DNA of 5,781 nt from an uncultured Bacteroidota bacterium (lineage in GTDB: Bacteria; Bacteroidota; Bacteroidia; Chitinophagales; Chitinophagaceae): contig CAIRSV010000163.1 of NCBI GenBank assembly GCA_903881265.1, positions 1-5,781 of the forward strand, in the 5' to 3' direction. Below the pieces are notes generated by a model, which ran no database searches, was not told where the DNA came from, and saw only the letters and a program-made list of their open reading frames with translations. Below are positions 5,501 to 5,781 of the stretch, one piece after another; position 1 is the first letter of the stretch; every line of letters starts with the position of its first letter. The position numbers and the translations under genes are program-made.

Positions 5501-5781
5501 ATGTCTTTAGTGATTGCAGGTACGATGGCGTTTGATGCTATTGAAACACCATTTGGAAAAACAGATAAAATTATTGGCGGTTCGGCAACATACGCTGCTT
5601 GGAGTGCTTCGCATTTTACGCAACCTATCAAACAAATTTCTATCATAGGCGGCGATTTTCCGCAGGAAGAAATAGATGCCCTTCAACAAAAAGGTGTCGA
5701 ATTTGAAGGTGTCGAAGTGGTGAAGGATGAAAAATCATTTTTCTGGAGCGGCAAGTATCATATGGATATGAATACGCGCGA
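5501..5781 (+). CDS. PfkB/ribokinase-family sugar kinase, N-terminal 93 residues (3' end outside window)
   Basis: The frame runs open from ATG 5501 to the window edge (93 codons and two bases). The opening MSLVIAGTMAFDAIETPFGK is the first strand of a ribokinase-like fold, in which an early acidic residue (D12 here) contacts the sugar. IIGGSATYAAWSASHF (24-39) carries the family's Gly-Gly signature near the substrate site, and ISIIGGDFP (46-54) fits the next strand, which commonly reads VGxDxxG in this family. Family members phosphorylate sugars or nucleosides with ATP. The C-terminal ATP site and catalytic Asp (GAGD region) lie outside the window, so substrate and integrity cannot be judged. 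I recognise this N-terminus from kinases widespread in Bacteroidota and usually annotated only as sugar kinase or PfkB-family carbohydrate kinase. A strong promoter directly precedes it, so it begins its own transcript. Confidence 0.9.
   Translation, partial: MSLVIAGTMAFDAIETPFGKTDKIIGGSATYAAWSASHFTQPIKQISIIGGDFPQEEIDALQQKGVEFEGVEVVKDEKSFFWSGKYHMDMNTR

Noticed and set aside
5507..5689. Minus-strand open frame of 60 codons antisense to the PfkB-family kinase
   Set aside because: It is fully covered by the plus-strand kinase, which has clear family motifs and a promoter.
5691..5723. Short direct repeat GGTGTCGAA within the kinase gene
   Set aside because: It encodes GVEFEGVE in frame in a normal part of the protein; likely chance or ordinary codon reuse.

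Overview
The window looks like an ordinary chromosomal segment from a member of the Bacteroidota, probably in or near the Chitinophagales/Sphingobacteriales. Four things point there: a secreted protein with a PKD domain and a type IX secretion C-terminal domain; near-perfect Bacteroidota-type promoters (TTG, about 20 bp, TAnnTTTG); A/T-rich translation leaders with no clear Shine-Dalgarno sequence; and the flavour of the protein sequences. The exact lineage is inference.

Layout, left to right. Positions 1-654 (+) hold the C-terminal two thirds of pdxA (vitamin B6 synthesis), cut by the window edge. A 240-bp spacer with a good promoter leads to 895-2580 (+), a large polytopic membrane protein resembling GT-C type glycosyltransferases. 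Its end faces a two-gene minus-strand unit across a 173-bp convergent gap that holds several inverted repeats. That unit, read right to left, is a HAD-family nucleotidase of the YjjG type (3293-3991) followed after 8 bp by rfbC/rmlC (2754-3284), the dTDP-4-dehydrorhamnose 3,5-epimerase. Divergent from it, across a 108-bp region with two adjacent palindromes and possibly overlapping promoters, is 4100-5368 (+). This encodes a secreted SGNH-type hydrolase with a PKD domain and a type IX sorting domain. A 132-bp spacer with a strong promoter leads to a PfkB/ribokinase-family sugar kinase starting at 5501 and cut by the right edge.

The genes do not form one pathway. RmlC makes an activated sugar for surface polysaccharide, and the GT-C-like protein may act on envelope glycans, so there is a loose cell-envelope theme. 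pdxA, the HAD nucleotidase and the sugar kinase are metabolic or house-cleaning genes. I see no tRNA, rRNA, CRISPR array, insertion sequence, phage gene or defence system, and no convincing novel system. The most interesting signals are regulatory: the double dyad between the divergent genes, and an extended promoter motif shared by two of the plus-strand genes.
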